In this document: positions 33,367 to 41,628 of the stretch, piece after piece
How the letters are laid out: each line of letters begins with the position of its first letter
How positions within the stretch are numbered: the first letter of the stretch is position 1
From: Nocardia sp. CNY236
GTDB lineage: Bacteria > Actinomycetota > Actinomycetes > Mycobacteriales > Mycobacteriaceae
Assembly: GCF_000482385.1 (NCBI RefSeq)
Contig: NZ_AXVD01000017.1
Span: 100,649-164,648, forward strand
Reading direction: 5' to 3'
Length of the DNA: 64,000 nt
The notes under the pieces: generated by a model
Told to the model about the DNA's origin: nothing
Database searches by the model: none
Seen by the model: only the letters and a program-made list of their open reading frames with translations
Program-made: the position numbers and the translations under genes

Positions 33367-34423
33367 GGGCGATTTTCTCGATCGCATCAGCGTTTGCAGG
33401 CCCGAGGTAGATGCCATCGGAAACCTTTGCGTAGGTGTTGTTCTTCGAGGCATTCCAGTGCGGATAGGCGGCGAACAGTTTCGCGGCTTCGGCGTCGAGA
33501 TCCTCATCGGCGCTGAGGGCTCCGATGATGAGCACATCGACCTCGGCGTTGGCCAGTTGTTCGGCGCTGAGGTTTCCGGTGAGTTCCCAGCCGCCGTCGG
33601 GGAAAGTCGGCTCGCCCCCGGCAGCGCGCACGACCGAGTCGTAGATGTTTCCGGAGAAGATCGCAGGTAGTCCGCCAGCGTTCATGCTGCTCATGCCAGG
33701 AAACGCAATGAGCATTCGCTTCGGTGGGCGTCCGGCGACCGCGTCACGCACGGAGTCGATGCGCGCGCGCAGCTCGGTCGCCACTCGGTCGGCTCGATCC
33801 GTTACAGCGAAGACCTCGCCGATCAGGGTGAGGAATTCGAAGGACGATTCCACCGACCCGTTGCGGTAGGCCTGTTCTTCGGCGGGCGTGATGTCGTGTG
33901 GTTTGCCGTAGGCGCAGTTGACCGGATTCACCAAGGTCCGGATTCCGGCCTCGTGCAGCATGTCCCGGCTGGCGAAGCCGTACTTCGGATCGAAACCGCC
34001 CGACCAGGTGGACACGACCAGGTCCGGGCGCAGTGCCAGGGCCTGTTCGGCGGGAACGTCGCCGGCCCGATTGAGGGTCAGGGCGCCTCGAGGTAGCGCA
34101 TCGACCTTGTCGGCCATGCCCGGGATGTCGGAGACTCCGTACTGTTGGGTGTTGGCGAGGATCGTCGCTTCCAGGCCCAGCGAGATGAAGGTCTCGACTT
34201 CGCCGACCGAGGCGCCCTGCAGGACCATCACGCGTTGCGGCGGACTCTCGAAGGTTTGCTGGAAACCACAGTTGTCCACCGTGACCGGATAACTACCGGG
34301 TTCGGTGGTCGAGGGGGTGGTGGCCGTGGTTTCGGCCGACTGGGACTGACAAGCTCCCAGAAGTGCGGAGCTGGCGATCAGCAGCCCGCACAGGGCCGAT
34401 CGGGAAATGCTTGGTGTGCTCAC
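33341..34423 (-). CDS. FecB-type metal-chelate binding lipoprotein
   Basis: 360 residues starting at GTG. Lipobox LLGAC in the first 25 residues anchors it to the membrane. The class III binding-protein fold is visible: QRVMVLQGASVGEVETFISLGLEATILANT, LRPDLVVSTWSGGF, and the long connecting helix. First gene of the importer operon, with an ECF-type promoter motif about 65 bases upstream. Ligand unknown; position beside an isonitrile lipopeptide cluster and MspA porin points to a chalkophore or metal complex rather than an iron siderophore, and I saw no IdeR box upstream. Confidence 0.85.
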   Translation of the reverse strand: MSTPSISRSALCGLLIASSALLGACQSQSAETTATTPSTTEPGSYPVTVDNCGFQQTFESPPQRVMVLQGASVGEVETFISLGLEATILANTQQYGVSDIPGMADKVDALPRGALTLNRAGDVPAEQALALRPDLVVSTWSGGFDPKYGFASRDMLHEAGIRTLVNPVNCAYGKPHDITPAEEQAYRNGSVESSFEFLTLIGEVFAVTDRADRVATELRARIDSVRDAVAGRPPKRMLIAFPGMSSMNAGGLPAIFSGNIYDSVVRAAGGEPTFPDGGWELTGNLSAEQLANAEVDVLIIGALSADEDLDAEAAKLFAAYPHWNASKNNTYAKVSDGIYLGPANADAIEKIARVAHPSAF

Positions 34424-34487
34424 GCCGTGTACCCATCCTCCGCGATGTCGGTTGCGCCGAGCGGTATTCCAGCTCGGTCGACAGATA

Positions 34488-34515
34488 GTCGTGCAACCCC
34501 ACCGGTACGGTTCCC
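34488..34515 (-). promoter_or_regulatory. ECF-sigma-type promoter upstream of the importer operon
   Basis: On the minus strand GGGAAC (34515-34510), 18-base spacer, CGAC (34491-34488), 65 bases before the GTG at 34423. The 252-base region (34424-34675) is divergent with the membrane protein gene at 34676; nothing else was recognised in it. Confidence 0.45.
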
Positions 34516-34675
34516 GTGGTGTATATCACATCATGGTCGATGCACGTGGGGCATGGCGTCGACCAGCGCCGGGCTGGCGATCCTCGCGGGCGCGACGGCA
34601 AGTGATGCGGCGCCGCCTCGGGCGACACGCGGATGCACTGCCCTGGCCGCTGGTCGCCGCGGCGAGGATGCGACG

Positions 34676-35293
34676 ATGGGCAGCGTTATGAGACCTACGC
34701 ACACATCCCCGGCGATCCGGTTGTGTCGTGCAATGGTGTTCGCGGTGCTCTGTGTGGTGCTCTCGGCAACCGGTCATTCGCTCAGCTCCGGTCATGTGGT
34801 TTCGTGGTCGGCGCTGATACTGGCCACTGCCGTCACTACCGCGGGAACGTGGGCGGTCGCGGGCTGTCAACGCGGCTTGTGCGCGATCACTTTCGGAGTG
34901 CTCGCGGCCCAGGGGTTGCTGCACCTATGGTTCAGCATCGCCCCGGTCTCGGCCGGTCATCACCGGGCCGCGGAGGTCACGACCGCCGAACTGGTCGCCG
35001 AGGCGCAATCGCTACCGATGCTGTGCGCGCACCTGGTGGCCGGTGTGGTGTGTGGGGTGTGGCTCTGGTTCGGAGAGAGCACGATGTTCGCGCTCGTTCG
35101 GACGCTGTATGTGCGAACGATGCTGCCGCTGCTGCTTCTGCTGGTGCATCCGATCGTTGGTTCGGGTCCCGCGGCGCTGGTGCCGGCCGACCCGAGGGTG
35201 GGGGCCGGGCCGGTCACTGTATTGCGGTATGCCATGGCCCGTCGTGGTCCCCCGAACGTGTTCGCCTGCGAAGAGTCCGTCCTGTCCCCCTGA
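34676..35293 (+). CDS. hypothetical multi-helix membrane protein
   Basis: 205 residues from the ATG at 34676 (GAGGA upstream); a second in-frame ATG 12 bases later is possible. Four or five helices, with conserved-looking His residues at helix ends (ATGHSLSSGHV, SAGHHRAAEV, MLCAHLVAGV, LLVHPIVG) that could bind metal. No family recognised. Divergent from the importer operon and 180 bases upstream of the SigC-like gene, so it may belong to the same copper response. Similar small membrane proteins accompany PCuAC genes in Actinobacteria, but I cannot prove the link. Confidence 0.55.
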   Translation: MGSVMRPTHTSPAIRLCRAMVFAVLCVVLSATGHSLSSGHVVSWSALILATAVTTAGTWAVAGCQRGLCAITFGVLAAQGLLHLWFSIAPVSAGHHRAAEVTTAELVAEAQSLPMLCAHLVAGVVCGVWLWFGESTMFALVRTLYVRTMLPLLLLLVHPIVGSGPAALVPADPRVGAGPVTVLRYAMARRGPPNVFACEESVLSP

Positions 35294-35476
35294 TCTGTGC
35301 TCGCCTGTCGAGAGGCGAGTCGCTGCTGGGGTGACGTGACGGATGCCTGCCCGCACAGTGGTACCGCCGCTGGTGCGGTCGTTCACCGAGCCTGTGGCGC
35401 CATGATCGTGTGGTGCGCTCAGGCGCCGACGAGACTCCGATGCCGCTGTGCGTGCGTCCCGAACCGAAGATTCGAC

Positions 35477-36199
35477 ATGAACTGGCGACCCGTTGTGCTG
35501 CGCCGACGCAGCAGATCCCACTCCCCTGCCCTCGACCGCCCGCCCCGGCGTCAGCGCTTTCCCGGCGGTGGGGAGGCGACACCAGCACCCGAGGACCCGT
35601 TGACCGCGTTGGCCATGGCAGCCGGCGCAGGTGATCGCGTCGCGCTGGAAGGGTTCATCCGTGCCACCCAGGCGGATGTCTGGCGATTCGTCGCCCACCT
35701 GACGGATGTGCAGTCCGCCGATGACCTGACCCAGGAAACCTACCTTCGAGCGATGGGCAGCCTTCCCCGGTTCGCGGGCAGGTCGAGCGCGCGCACCTGG
35801 TTGCTGTCGATTGCGCGGCGGGTGGTGATCGATCGGTTGCGCAGCGCCGCGGCCCGACCGCGCACCACTCACAGCGCCGACTGGGAGGCTGCGATCGAGC
35901 GTCGACGCGACCGTCACGACACCGAAGTCGGTGAAGAGATGATGGTCGCCGACCTGCTGCGCCGCCTTCCCGAGGAGCGTCGTGAGGCGTTCGTGCTCAC
36001 TCAGATCCTCGGACTGTCCTACTCGGAGGCGGCGCATGCGGCCGACTGTCCGGTTGGCACCATTCGATCGCGGGTCGCGCGAGCGCGTGAAGCGCTCGTG
36101 GAGTTGTGGCACGGGATCGATGCGGAATCCACCATGGCGCAGGTTTTTCCCGCCGAGGGGCCGGGTTCGGCGCGGCTACGAGTCGCGGGAGCGCGCTGA
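35477..36199 (+). CDS. sigC: SigC-like ECF RNA polymerase sigma factor
   Basis: 240 residues from the ATG at 35477; earlier in-frame starts exist and a later one near residue 40 would match the M. tuberculosis length (185). Region 2 reads [37 protein letters not shown], region 2.4 [18 protein letters not shown], region 4 [44 protein letters not shown]. These are close to M. tuberculosis SigC ([37 protein letters not shown]). SigC has been linked to the Rv0096-Rv0101 isonitrile operon and copper acquisition. No membrane anti-sigma gene follows; the zinc-finger protein at 22643 is a candidate partner. Confidence 0.85.
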   Translation: [240 protein letters not shown]

Positions 36200-36279
36200 T
36201 CGCTACGGTTTCGGGTCGATCCCGTGCCGGGTGTGTGCCTCGCGCCCAGGTGCGGTGGGCAGACCCGGCGCGGCGCTGG

Positions 36280-37182
36280 TCACCGAGTGGGTTCGTGTGC
36301 CTGCTTGTCGTGGAATTCGCCGATCGCGGCGAGGGTCTGCTCGGGGGCTTCCAGATTGGGATAGTGGCCGATCCCGGGCAGTTCCACCACGTCGGCGTCG
36401 GTGATCAGCTCGCGGTAGCGGCGCACCATGTGGGCGCCGGAAATCGGGTCGGCGACTCCGTCGACGAACCGGATCGGGATCGCGCTGCGCTGCAGCGCGC
36501 CGACCCACCGGTCGCGGTGGGTGCGGCGCTCGGCCAGGTAGCGAATCAGGATGTGGCCGTTGCGATGACCGTGCTTGTTGGTCCACAGCAGCCACAACCG
36601 ATGCAGTTCTCGGCTGGATGGTTTGGTGTCGGGGCCGAATATCGCGGCGAGGTTGTGATGGAAGGCGCGTTCGGTGCCCAGCACCCCGACCAGTGGTCCC
36701 AGCCGACTGGCCAGCAGGCGTTGGGCCGGCCGTGGGCGGTGCACTTCGGGAAACAGTCCACCGTTGAGCAGACATACCGACTGCAGTGTCAGTGATTCGT
36801 CACCGGCGTTGCGGCGCTCCGCATCCCGTGCCAACAACTCTTGAGCGACCGTGTCGCCGTAGTCGTGGGCCACGATGTGGAATCGGTCGATGCCCTGCTC
36901 GCGGAGGAGTCCCTCGTGCAGATCGGCCTGGTCGGCGATGGTGTAGTCGTAGTGGCGTGGTTTGGCCGACCAACCGAACCCGATCATGTCCGCGGCGATC
37001 ACCCGGGTGAAGCGGTTGCACAGACCGGGCCAGAGGCGATGGTAGTCCCAGGACGCGGAGGGAAATCCGTGGATACAGACCATGACTCCGTCGTCGCCTT
37101 GTCCGTCCTCGCGCCAGAAGATCTGGTGGCCGCGATGGGTGAATCGGTGGCCGTTGGCCCGCCAGGATGTGAACTCTTCCAT
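36280..37182 (-). CDS. alpha/beta hydrolase, MEST/epoxide-hydrolase-like
   Basis: 300 residues from the ATG at 37182 (AAGGAG upstream); an alternative start at 37254 overlaps the TetR stop as ATGA and would add 24 residues. The nucleophile is an Asp: AHDYGDTVAQELL at 105-117, the HDxG motif of haloalkane dehalogenases and epoxide hydrolases. The oxyanion segment is HGFPSASWDY and the catalytic His is in PGIGHYPNLEAP. The stretch AHDYGDTVAQELL ... NGGLFPEVHRP ... RWVGAL closely resembles vertebrate MEST, whose function is also unknown. Likely repressed by the TetR gene immediately upstream. Confidence 0.8.
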   Translation of the reverse strand: MEEFTSWRANGHRFTHRGHQIFWREDGQGDDGVMVCIHGFPSASWDYHRLWPGLCNRFTRVIAADMIGFGWSAKPRHYDYTIADQADLHEGLLREQGIDRFHIVAHDYGDTVAQELLARDAERRNAGDESLTLQSVCLLNGGLFPEVHRPRPAQRLLASRLGPLVGVLGTERAFHHNLAAIFGPDTKPSSRELHRLWLLWTNKHGHRNGHILIRYLAERRTHRDRWVGALQRSAIPIRFVDGVADPISGAHMVRRYRELITDADVVELPGIGHYPNLEAPEQTLAAIGEFHDKQAHEPTR

Positions 37183-37250
37183 ATCTGTCTCCTTGTCGGC
37201 GGTGCCGCGCGCGGCCGAATCGGGGTCTGCCGAGGTGCCACCGCGCTCCG

Positions 37251-37799
37251 TCATGGCCGGGCGTGGGAGTAGATCAAGCGCGCGTATTCGGCCAGCAGCC
37301 CGTCCAAGGACAAGTCTTCTCCGCTGGCCGCGAGTTGCTGGTAGCCCACGAGCATTGCCATACCGAGCGAGGTGACCGTGTGTGCGGTGTCGGGGTCGTC
37401 GACGATGCCGATGACCGCCTTGTACACCGTGCGTCGACGCGATTCGTCGACGCGTTTGAGCGCGAGGGTGACCGATTCGTCGTTCGCCGCCCACGCCCGA
37501 ATAGCGGCCTCGGCGATGTGGTGCAGGCCTGCGGCGAGGTCGGACATGGTGCGAATGTCGTCGTCCGGATTGCCTTGGTTGAACGGCATCGTGGCCAGGA
37601 TGCGTACCTGACGCTGTTCCCAATGGTCGAGCAATGCGTCGACGAACCCTTGCCAGCTACCGAAATGGTGGTAGAACGATCCGCTGGTGACGCCGAGCCG
37701 CCGGCACAATACCCCGATGTTGAGGCCTTTGAAGCCCAATTCGGCGAGGACTTCCAATCCTGTGTCGAAGTACTGCTCCTTGGTGACCACACGTGACAT
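37251..37799 (-). CDS. TetR-family transcriptional regulator
   Basis: 182 residues. N-terminal helix-turn-helix: TKEQYFDTGLEVLAELGFKGLNIGVLCRRLGVTSGSFYHHFGSW, the classic TetR pattern ending GSFYHHF. The C-terminal ligand-binding helices are not diagnostic. It is followed on the same strand, after 68 bases, by the MEST-like hydrolase, which it probably controls. The 192-base region upstream (37800-37991) should hold its promoter; no clear palindrome stood out. Confidence 0.85.
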   Translation of the reverse strand: MSRVVTKEQYFDTGLEVLAELGFKGLNIGVLCRRLGVTSGSFYHHFGSWQGFVDALLDHWEQRQVRILATMPFNQGNPDDDIRTMSDLAAGLHHIAEAAIRAWAANDESVTLALKRVDESRRRTVYKAVIGIVDDPDTAHTVTSLGMAMLVGYQQLAASGEDLSLDGLLAEYARLIYSHARP

Positions 37800-37991
37800 T
37801 CGCGGCGCCGTTCTGTTCGTTCGGGCAGGGGCGGGACCGAACAGTACCCCATCTCGGCGTCGCCCGGACCCGAGCTGATAAAAGTCCCTACCCTGGGATT
37901 CGCCGATGTCGTGGGGTGGCTACCGCGCCGGAATGGGTCGGTGGCGGTGGGTGTTCGAGCTCGACGCGGATGCTCGGGGTCCCCGGGTGTG

Positions 37992-39230
37992 CTACAGCTG
38001 GATGCCGAGCAGCGCGTCGACCGCGGTGGCGATCATGCCGGTCGCGTCGGTGTCCTTGCCGCCGTAGTCGAGAGTCTGGCGTGCCCAATTGTCCACGGCA
38101 TCCAGCGCTCGGGGGGTGTCGAGGTCGTCGGCCACATGGTGGCGCACTCGCGCGATGGTGTCGGCGGCCGCTGGACCCGCTACCGCACCCGTGGCGTCGC
38201 GCCACATCTGCAGGCGTCGCTGCGCGTGGTCGAGCAGCCCGGCGGTCCACATCCGGTCCTGACGGTAGTGTCCGGCGAGCAGCCCGAGACGGATCGCGGC
38301 GGGATCGACGCCGTCGCTGAGCAAGGCCGACACCAGCACCAGGTTGCCGCGGGATTTGGACATCTTCTCGCCATCGAGCCCGATCATCCCGGTGTGTACG
38401 TAATGGCGGGCGAATCGACGGCCCGCGACCAGAGATTCGGCGTGGGCGGCGGAGTATTCGTGATGGGGATAGATCAGGTCGCTGCCACCGCCCTGGATGT
38501 CGAATTCCGGGCCGAGGCGATTCAAGGCGATCGCCGAACACTCGATGTGCCAGCCGGGACGGCCCGCACCGAACGGTGCGGGCCATGACGGCTCGCCGGG
38601 ACGGGCCGCACGCCACAGCAGCGGGTCGAGTCGATCGCGTTTACCCGAACGGTCCGGGTCACCGCCGCGCTCGGCGAACAGTCGCATCATGGTGGTGCGG
38701 TCGTAGCCGGATTCGTACCCGAACTGCTCGGTGGCGTCGGTGCGGAAGTAGACGTCGGGAAAGTCGGCGTCCTCCACGCTGTAGGCGGCGCCCGACACCA
38801 GCAGCTTGCCCACGAATTCGACGACCTCGTCGACGGTTTCGATGGCGCCGACGTAGTCGCGGGGCGGCACGACCCGCAGCGCGGTCATGTCCCGACGGAA
38901 CAGGTCGATCTCCGCGGCGCCCAACGCGCGCCAGTCCACGCCGTCGCGGGCGGCGCGCTCGAACAGTGGGTCGTCGACGTCGGTAACGTTCTGCACGTAG
39001 TGCACTGCGTGGTCGTTGTCGCGCCAGATTCGATTGATCAGATCGAAGGTCAGGTAGGTTGCGGCGTGCCCGAGATGGGTGGCGTCGTACGGGGTGATTC
39101 CACAGACGTACATGGTGGCGCTCGCGCCCGCGGACACCGGCCGGACCCGACGGTCCGCGGTGTCGTACAACCGCAGCGGCGGTCCTGCTCCGGGGACGGT
39201 CGGGAGCGTGATGTCGGGCCAGGACTGCAT
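37992..39230 (-). CDS. mshC: L-cysteine:1D-myo-inosityl 2-amino-2-deoxy-alpha-D-glucopyranoside ligase (mycothiol biosynthesis)
   Basis: 412 residues. MshC is a cysteinyl-tRNA synthetase relative that joins cysteine to GlcN-inositol using ATP. It has zinc ligand Cys43 in [15 protein letters not shown], the HIGH-like THLGHA, and KMSKS at 289-293 (EKMSKSRGN). [11 protein letters not shown] and the absence of the tRNA-binding C-terminal domain (412 versus about 460 residues) separate it from CysS. First gene of the M. tuberculosis-like order mshC, Rv2133c, Rv2134c, Rv2135c, uppP. The organism therefore makes mycothiol. Confidence 0.95.
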   Translation of the reverse strand: MQSWPDITLPTVPGAGPPLRLYDTADRRVRPVSAGASATMYVCGITPYDATHLGHAATYLTFDLINRIWRDNDHAVHYVQNVTDVDDPLFERAARDGVDWRALGAAEIDLFRRDMTALRVVPPRDYVGAIETVDEVVEFVGKLLVSGAAYSVEDADFPDVYFRTDATEQFGYESGYDRTTMMRLFAERGGDPDRSGKRDRLDPLLWRAARPGEPSWPAPFGAGRPGWHIECSAIALNRLGPEFDIQGGGSDLIYPHHEYSAAHAESLVAGRRFARHYVHTGMIGLDGEKMSKSRGNLVLVSALLSDGVDPAAIRLGLLAGHYRQDRMWTAGLLDHAQRRLQMWRDATGAVAGPAAADTIARVRHHVADDLDTPRALDAVDNWARQTLDYGGKDTDATGMIATAVDALLGIQL

Positions 39231-39359
39231 GCCTACGAGCGTAGAGGTGCAGCGAACTCGCGCGGTGCCCGGGCCGTCTCGGTCAGCGGTGTGATGTGGT
39301 GACCTGCGGTGTCGGCGCTGTGGTGTGCGGTGATGTGACCGCCAGCGCGGCGCGGCGGG

Positions 39360-40175
39360 TCACAGTGCGGGCCACGGGATGGGGCGTGCGGTGCGTGGAA
39401 CCGGCATCACCGGGTCGGCCAGCAGGTGTCGCGTGCGCTGGATCAGCGCATCGATCTCGGTGTCGGTGATGTGTTCGCTCAGGGCGTCGGCGACGGCGCC
39501 GGGCAGCGCTCGCGCGAAGGCGGTGACATCCGCGATCAGACCGGCCCCGATCGGTTGACCGGCCCAACCCCACAACACCGTGCGCAATTTGTGTTCGGTG
39601 TGCAAGCAGATACCGTGGTCGACGCCGTATACCTGCCCATCGAGACTTTCGAGGGCGTGCCCGCCCTTGCGGTCGGCGTTGTTGAGCACGATGTCCAGCA
39701 CCGCCATGCGCTGCAACCGCGGATCGTCGGCATGGATCAGCGATATCTCGCTGCCCTCGCGATCCAGCGCCCGCAGGACCTCACGGAACCCGTCGGGCAC
39801 CGCGGCCGTGGGGCACACGTCGATGAGGTCGAGACGATCACCGCGATCGGTGTGGTTGTCGACGCCGTGTACCCAGCGCTGCACCATGCCCGGCCCGAAA
39901 GGACCCTCGCGCATGATGGTTTCGGGGATCACGCCCCATCCGATCGCCTCGGAAACCAGATACGATGCCACTTCGCGGCCGGCCAGGGTGCCGTCGGGGA
40001 AGTCCCACAGAGGTTGTTCGCCGCGAATCGGTTTGTACACCACTCGCAGGGGCTGGCTGTCGGGGTGGGTGCTGGTGGTGGCGATCTCGCAGACCAACGT
40101 CACGTTGCTGGCGGTGTTCACCCGCCCGATCACCGTCAGCTCGCCGCTGTGGAGCCGCTCGCCGGTCTCGATCAC
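39360..40175 (-). CDS. SCO1664/Rv2133c-family protein (PI3/PI4-kinase-like fold)
   Basis: 271 residues from the GTG at 40175, four bases after the stop of the DUF3090 gene with GGAAGAG upstream. Kinase-like blocks are visible: VVYKPIRGEQPLWDFPDGTLAGREVASYLVSEAIGWGVIPETIMREGPFGPGMVQRW, then LDIVLNNADRKGGHAL (catalytic-loop-like) and YGVDHGICLHTE (DFG-like). This is a conserved actinobacterial family always next to the DUF3090 protein. Biochemical role unknown. Order and strand match M. tuberculosis Rv2133c-Rv2134c. Confidence 0.8.
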   Translation of the reverse strand: MIETGERLHSGELTVIGRVNTASNVTLVCEIATTSTHPDSQPLRVVYKPIRGEQPLWDFPDGTLAGREVASYLVSEAIGWGVIPETIMREGPFGPGMVQRWVHGVDNHTDRGDRLDLIDVCPTAAVPDGFREVLRALDREGSEISLIHADDPRLQRMAVLDIVLNNADRKGGHALESLDGQVYGVDHGICLHTEHKLRTVLWGWAGQPIGAGLIADVTAFARALPGAVADALSEHITDTEIDALIQRTRHLLADPVMPVPRTARPIPWPAL

Positions 40176-40179
40176 CGCG

Positions 40180-40764
40180 TCACTCTTCCAATTCGGCGGC
40201 GCCGAAGATGTCACCGCGTTTGTAGCCGTTGGTGCGCACACACATATGGCCCCGCGCCGACAGTGGCTCACCGCACAGCGGGCACGGGGGACGGCCCGCG
40301 GCGATCACCCGTGTGGAGCGCAAGGCGAATTCGCGCGCCTGGATGGGGGTGAGGAACACCCGCACCGCATCGGGTCCTTCTTCGGTGTCGTCGAGCACCA
40401 CCGATTCGTCGACTTCGGTTTCGGTGATCGCCAACAACTCCACCACCACGGCACCCGCGTCCGCGTCCCAGCCCAGGCCCATCGTGCCGACCCGGAATTC
40501 GGCGTCGATCGGGGTGACCAACGGCGCGGTGTCGGTGACGTCTTCGGCTTGGGGCGGCACCTGCGCGCCGAATCGGCGCGCCACCTCGTCCAGCAGCAAA
40601 CCCATCCGGTCGGCGAGAACTTTCACCTGCTGCTTTTCCAGCAGCACGCTGACCACGCGCGGTTCTTGGACCGCTTGCAGATAGAAGGCGCGATCGCCCG
40701 GCTCACCGACGGTCCCGGCGACGAAACGATCGGGGGTGCGGAATACATGGATTGCGCGTGACAC
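40180..40764 (-). CDS. DUF3090 family protein (Rv2134c type)
   Basis: 194 residues from the GTG at 40764, directly preceded by a perfect AGGAGGTG; the frame is open upstream to 40869 but without such a site. Conserved blocks: HVFRTPDRFVAGTVGEPGDRAFYLQAV, and a C-terminal zinc-ribbon-like end CPLCGEPLSARGHMCVRTNGY. Function unknown; always paired with the SCO1664-type gene, which starts four bases after its stop. M. tuberculosis Rv2134c has 195 residues. Confidence 0.85.
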   Translation of the reverse strand: MSRAIHVFRTPDRFVAGTVGEPGDRAFYLQAVQEPRVVSVLLEKQQVKVLADRMGLLLDEVARRFGAQVPPQAEDVTDTAPLVTPIDAEFRVGTMGLGWDADAGAVVVELLAITETEVDESVVLDDTEEGPDAVRVFLTPIQAREFALRSTRVIAAGRPPCPLCGEPLSARGHMCVRTNGYKRGDIFGAAELEE

Positions 40765-40824
40765 GTGCACCTCCTGATACGTGACCCTGATCGGCTGCCC
40801 GCAGCGCGCGATCCTGTGATCCGA

Positions 40825-40854
40825 CAGCGTTGACAACGACAGCGTGGACAACGA
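40825..40854. repeat. 15-bp tandem repeat
   Basis: CAGCGTTGACAACGA (40825-40839) is followed by the same unit with one change (40840-40854). It sits in the 101-base gap between the phosphatase and DUF3090 genes and may be part of the leader of the DUF3090 transcript. Confidence 0.5.
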
Positions 40855-40865
40855 TAGGTGGATGT

Positions 40866-41612
40866 TCACGAGGAATCTCGGCGCTGTGCATCCCCATTAT
40901 CCGCACTCCCGGTTGCGCCGACCTCTCCGCCGGGCACCGACGTCGAGGTCTGGTCGGTCGCCGACCCGGACTCGCGCCCGCCAGCCGGGGCGAGGGCCGA
41001 CAGGTCGGCGCCGGTGTCGTTGATCCGCCACACGTACGGCGCGGTCGGGGTGTAGCGCACCACACTGATCGAGGCCGGTTCGACCACGATCCGTTGGAAG
41101 CCGTCGAGGTGGATACCCAGAGCGTCGGCCAGTACCGACTTGATCACGTCGCCATGAGTGCAGGCCACCCACAACGCGTCACGGCCGTGCTGGTCGGCCA
41201 GGGCGCGATCGTGGTCACGGATCGCGGCGACCGACCGAGCCTGAACCTGTGCCAAGCCCTCGCCGCCGGGGAACACTGCGCCCGATGCGTGCCGTTGCAC
41301 GACTTTCCACAGCGGTTCGGTGACCAGCTCTGCCAGCGGTCGGCCGGTCCATTCACCATAGTCGACTTCGAGGAGTCGGTCATCGACGACCGGGTCGAGT
41401 CCGAACTTCTCCGCCAGTGGGGCCACCGACCGCGCACAGCGTGGCAGCGGGGAGTGCACGATGCGTTCGATGGGCAGTTGGCCGAGTCGTTCGGCGACCG
41501 CGCGGGCCTGGTCCTCGCCGTGCTCGGTGAGCTCGACGCCGGCACTACGACCGGCCAGGGTCCGGGCGGTGTTCGACGTCGACACCCCATGTCGCAGCAG
41601 GATCACCGTCAT
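40866..41612 (-). CDS. histidine phosphatase superfamily protein (Rv2135c type)
   Basis: 248 residues. RHG at 7-9 in ILLRHGVSTSN supplies the phosphohistidine nucleophile; the second conserved His is in ACTHGDVIKSV, with Glu in the LLEVDYGEWTGRP motif. Members dephosphorylate small molecules or proteins; Rv2135c was reported as an acid phosphatase with broad substrate range. The C-terminal tail past 200 is acidic and low-complexity (SSTDQTSTSVPGGEVG). Order and strand agree with M. tuberculosis. Confidence 0.85.
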   Translation of the reverse strand: MTVILLRHGVSTSNTARTLAGRSAGVELTEHGEDQARAVAERLGQLPIERIVHSPLPRCARSVAPLAEKFGLDPVVDDRLLEVDYGEWTGRPLAELVTEPLWKVVQRHASGAVFPGGEGLAQVQARSVAAIRDHDRALADQHGRDALWVACTHGDVIKSVLADALGIHLDGFQRIVVEPASISVVRYTPTAPYVWRINDTGADLSALAPAGGRESGSATDQTSTSVPGGEVGATGSADNGDAQRRDSS

Positions 41613-41628
41613 GCGGCAAGCCTAGCGA

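Noticed and set aside
34424..34675. Iron box upstream of the FecBCD-type importer
   Set aside because: No sequence resembling the IdeR consensus was found in this region.
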